A DNA stretch of 11,828 nt from Antrodiella citrinella (Eukaryota; Basidiomycota; Agaricomycetes; Polyporales; Steccherinaceae), in contig SGPM01000561.1 of the NCBI GenBank assembly GCA_004802725.1, positions 1-11,828 of the forward strand, given 5' to 3'. Made by a program: the position numbers and the translations under genes. Below are positions 9,244 through 11,828 of this stretch, piece by piece. Each line of letters starts with the position of its first letter. Position 1 is the first letter of the stretch. The notes below the pieces were generated by a model. It was not told where the DNA came from and made no database searches. It was given only the letters and a program-made list of their open reading frames with translations.

Positions 9244-9632
9244 ACCTAGACGATAGAACGAGAATGCGATGTTGAATATACAGTAGACCAAGCAGGAAAA
9301 TACGTGTATAGTATGCGACAGTTGTGCAGTTTTTCCGTGGGCTTGGTCCCCGTGCGACATGCTAAACATAGGCCTTCGAGGAGATCGATAAGGATCTGTT
9401 ATAGTGCTCACTGCTCTGTGCGCCTGCGTCGGTTGTCTCATCGTGCCATACTTCTCAAGATCTGGCCACATCGGGCGAGGGCGGACTGGATGGGGGCCTC
9501 GGGGCGACCCTCCGAAGTCAAGTACTTTAAATAAGCGGTGCTTATCGGAGTAAATAACTTGGGACGCTGGACTCGATAATCCTTTTAGTCGTAGTTCTCT
9601 CCCCGGCCGATTTAACTTGAACTCGCTCCCAG
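9244..9632. other. Intergenic: deaminase 3' flank and upstream of the DUF6533-like locus
   Basis: Holds the deaminase 3' UTR (left) and probably the old promoter of the next locus (right). CTTTAAATAAG at 9525-9535 is TATA-like, about 100 bp before the ATG at 9633. An imperfect hairpin overlaps it. No gene seen. Confidence 0.5.
9510..9550. repeat. Short nested inverted repeat
   Basis: Outer arms CTCCGA (9510-9515) and TCGGAG (9545-9550) flank a tight hairpin ATAAGC-GGT-GCTTAT (9531-9545). The arms are only 6 bp each and share one base at 9545, so this may be chance or a transcription-factor site. Confidence 0.3.
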
Positions 9633-11046
9633 ATGTCGCTACTTGTAAGTGAAGTCAACCAAGTTTGTGTGCGAGACTCCATGAAGCTGTCACACCCGTG
9701 ATTCACGCCAACTTTATGTTCACAAAGGCTTCTGTCCAATCTGTGCTCTCGGGCTCTATTAGGTGCATGGTTATCCCTTTCTCAGCCAATATTGATCACT
9801 ATTTCGCATTTGTAGCTCTTCTCATATACGACTACTTTCTTACACTCCAAGGCGAAGTCAGATGCTTTTGGAATGTCAGGTTTAGCAGCGTCACCGTACT
9901 ATTCGTGATCAACCGCTACACGATTCTGATCTGTCGCATTCTCCTGGTCGCCCAAGACTGGAGAAATTGGCAGAGTCAGAGGCACTCCAGCTGTGAGTAA
10001 TCTCAGCTTCACTAGAAAGTGTATCGGAGCGATTACAGATGAACATTGTGTAGGTGTGCCGGTATCCTCCGATCCAACGAAGTGCTGTTCGTGCTGGGAC
10101 AGCTCTCTATTGCGAGTAAGTATTTCTCCGTAACTGTGGCTAATAGCGCACTCTTCTCACTCGTAGCAGTCATCATGACATTGCGCTTGTACACCATCTG
10201 GGCATGCCCGTGATACACACCGTGAGCCACACAGTTTCTGTTCCCCGAAGAAGTTACCAACGTTCATGTCTTAGTTCCATTACGCAACTTCTGAAGGCTG
10301 AAGGCCTCGTCGTGGCCCCAGCACCTTTTCCCGGCTGCATTCAGGTGGTACACCCGAATGTGGTAGCCCTGTGAGTCAGAATATGGTCTTTCGCGATCAT
10401 CGTTCGCTCATTATATATATTCCAGCTGTGACCTCGTTATCTCGGATTGTTCGTTCTACAACACCTTACAGAGCTGACGTTTCCGGCTTATTCAGGTACC
10501 GCGGCCTTCTCTATGGTGCCCAACGCTGTCATCCTAGTCCTCACATGAGTTCGTATGGCAAACATCATGCGGTCCTTCAAACTCAAACTCAGGACTTCTT
10601 TGGATATGATGTTACTGAGAAACGGGACTGTCTACTTCTTGTAAGTTCCAGTCCACTGCTGTCGAAGCCGCATCTCAGCTCATGGTCATCCTCACCGTTC
10701 TAAATCTGGCTGCGATCACTGGCAAGATAAGGACCCAAAAGGAAATTAATCTCAGCCAGTCCTTCGCTTCTGTGCTGGGAACAGTACTGGACGTTTTCAA
10801 TGAGTGGGCGAGTCTTCCATCACCAAAGAACTGTATTCCTGCATCTGATCACGCCCACCCCCCGCCGACGTCAGTCTGACTGCTGTCCTCATCTCCCGCT
10901 TCTTGCTCAACCTAGAAGTGTCTATTACGCTCCGGAAGATACGCCCCAAGACTCATTCCACGCATCGATGTCGTGTTCGAGAGCAGCGTAACAGGCAAAA
11001 TGGGGGCACCCTTCACCCATTAAAGCGACATTCAAGACGACGATAA
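9633..11046 (+). pseudogene. DUF6533-like membrane-protein gene, apparently decayed
   Basis: DUF6533 proteins are multi-pass membrane proteins of unknown function, abundant in agaricomycetes. Front part still splices: 9633-9644 (MSLL), 9728-9996, 10054-10115 and 10167-10213 (TGA) give 129 residues. It carries the family signature HYFAFVALLIYDYFLTL, EVRCFW, LFVINRYTILI, then ILRSNEVLFVLGQLSIA and VIMTLRLYTIW. Later family-like pieces follow but do not join: APAPFPGCIQVVHPNVVAL (ending 10370), FSMVPNAVILVLT and LRNGTVYFL (within 10426-10640), LMVILTVLNLAAITGK (from 10679), and LTAVLISRFLLNL (from 10875, after a likely intron 10804-10874) running to TAA at 11046. Breaks: TGA at 10211, 10429 and 10546, and junctions near 10371-10425 and 10641-10678 whose phases do not match. 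First intron (83 nt, AAAG acceptor) is weak. Could instead be a truncated working gene or contain sequence errors. Family call rests on remembered patterns. Confidence 0.6.
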
Positions 11047-11828
11047 TGACGAGGAAGAGTAGGTCTTTTCGTCGGATCCGTTTACCTTCGGACTCGAAGA
11101 CGGGAGTTGAGTACAAATGATGTCTTTTCATAGATTTCTGGACGTCTGAGACACGAGGCCGTCAGAAAGAACGATGTGTGATCTCATGAACATGAGTAAG
11201 GATATGTGTGGTTTGCAGGTAGAACAAGCGTCCAGATTATATTTAGAACGAAACAGAGTTACTTACGAAGTACGTCCAATCACATCATTACTGTCCTTAG
11301 GCTGACAGAAGATACTCACCGCAATATCAGTATCGTCCAGTATGTGGAGTAATAAACTTGCCAGCCTTCCCAGGATCTATGTCACTGTCTGATGACTCGC
11401 TCAAATCGCTCTCACAAGGCCATCGTTTCTGCTCTATGAGATCCATCCTCGACATGATATACTCGCACTTCGCCACACCGTCATACAGCAAGCTGCGGCT
11501 GTACTTGGCCGTTCCTTGATCTCAAAGCGTCTGACCTGCTTTCATTGACGTCAAAGAGGCCGTAGTTGAGCCAATTCACTACTCGCGCTGGCGTGGTACA
11601 AACTCAGCATACACGATGTGTTCCTCGCGCTAGTGACACGCCGGCGACTGAGTGATTCCACCGTCGGTAGAAATGCAAGTAAGATACGAAGTAGTATTTA
11701 ATATATTAACGCTCATACAAACCGTGGTAAAATTTGATATATTGACAACTTGTAAGATGTATAGCAAAATTCTAAATGCTATCGCACATTTTATTGTTTG
11801 GTAAAACTTCAACTACTAACGGTGGTAG
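11047..11828. other. Right end, no confident gene
   Basis: The clearest open stretch is on the minus strand at about 11339-11485, with pieces such as LLYDGVAKCEYIMSRMDLIE and an acidic, Ser-rich WPCESDLSESSDSDIDPG. Donor-like sites on the same strand are CGGTGAGT near 11320 and TCGTAAGT near 11266. I recognise no family and cannot build a start-to-stop model. About 11690-11800 is AT-rich and looks non-coding. No tRNA, rRNA or long repeat seen. Confidence 0.4.

Noticed and set aside
10925..11131. Minus-strand open frame of 68 codons with a hydrophobic segment (DLLFLVIIVVLNVALMG)
   Set aside because: It overlaps the family-like last piece of the DUF6533-like locus on the plus strand and I found no supporting neighbouring exon; probably chance.
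11690..11828. Telomere or centromere-like sequence at the AT-rich end
   Set aside because: No TTAGGG-type repeats or tandem array; only local AT richness.

Overview
The window reads as nuclear DNA of an agaricomycete (mushroom-forming basidiomycete) fungus. The genes are broken by many introns, mostly 46 to 64 nt, with GT-AG ends. The codons are GC-rich. One locus resembles the DUF6533 membrane-protein family, which is typical of Agaricomycotina. All exon boundaries below were worked out by hand from reading frames, splice sites and remembered family motifs. No alignment or database search was run.

Layout, left to right: (1) 1-1303 (+), the 3' part of an assimilatory nitrate reductase gene: cytochrome b5 domain plus FAD/NAD(P)H reductase domain, five exons visible. 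(2) 1468-2862 (-), a two-exon F-box protein gene, convergent with the first, with a TATA box and a probable intron in its 5' leader. (3) 3434-4435 (-), the gene for 40S ribosomal protein S0/SA (uS2), three coding exons. (4) 4961-7871 (-), an eight-exon NIMA-type mitotic kinase gene with a coiled coil and a long disordered tail. (5) 8120-9243 (+), a six-exon glucosamine-6-phosphate deaminase gene, head to head with the kinase across 248 bp. (6) 9633-about 11046 (+), a decayed DUF6533-like membrane-protein gene. (7) 11047-11828, no confident gene, a few open stretches on the minus strand and an AT-rich end.

The genes do not form an obvious pathway. Nitrate reductase and glucosamine-6-phosphate deaminase both belong to nitrogen assimilation or recycling, but housekeeping and cell-cycle genes separate them, so this is not a clear metabolic cluster. 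Nitrate reductase in fungi often sits beside nitrite reductase and a nitrate transporter; any such partners would lie to the left, outside the window.

I did not find a convincing new biological system. The points most worth a second look are the tandem 3' splice sites in the kinase gene, the 4-nt first coding exon of the deaminase with an upstream ATG inside its TATA-like box, the divergent kinase/deaminase promoter, the pattern of decay in the DUF6533-like locus, and the unassigned right end.
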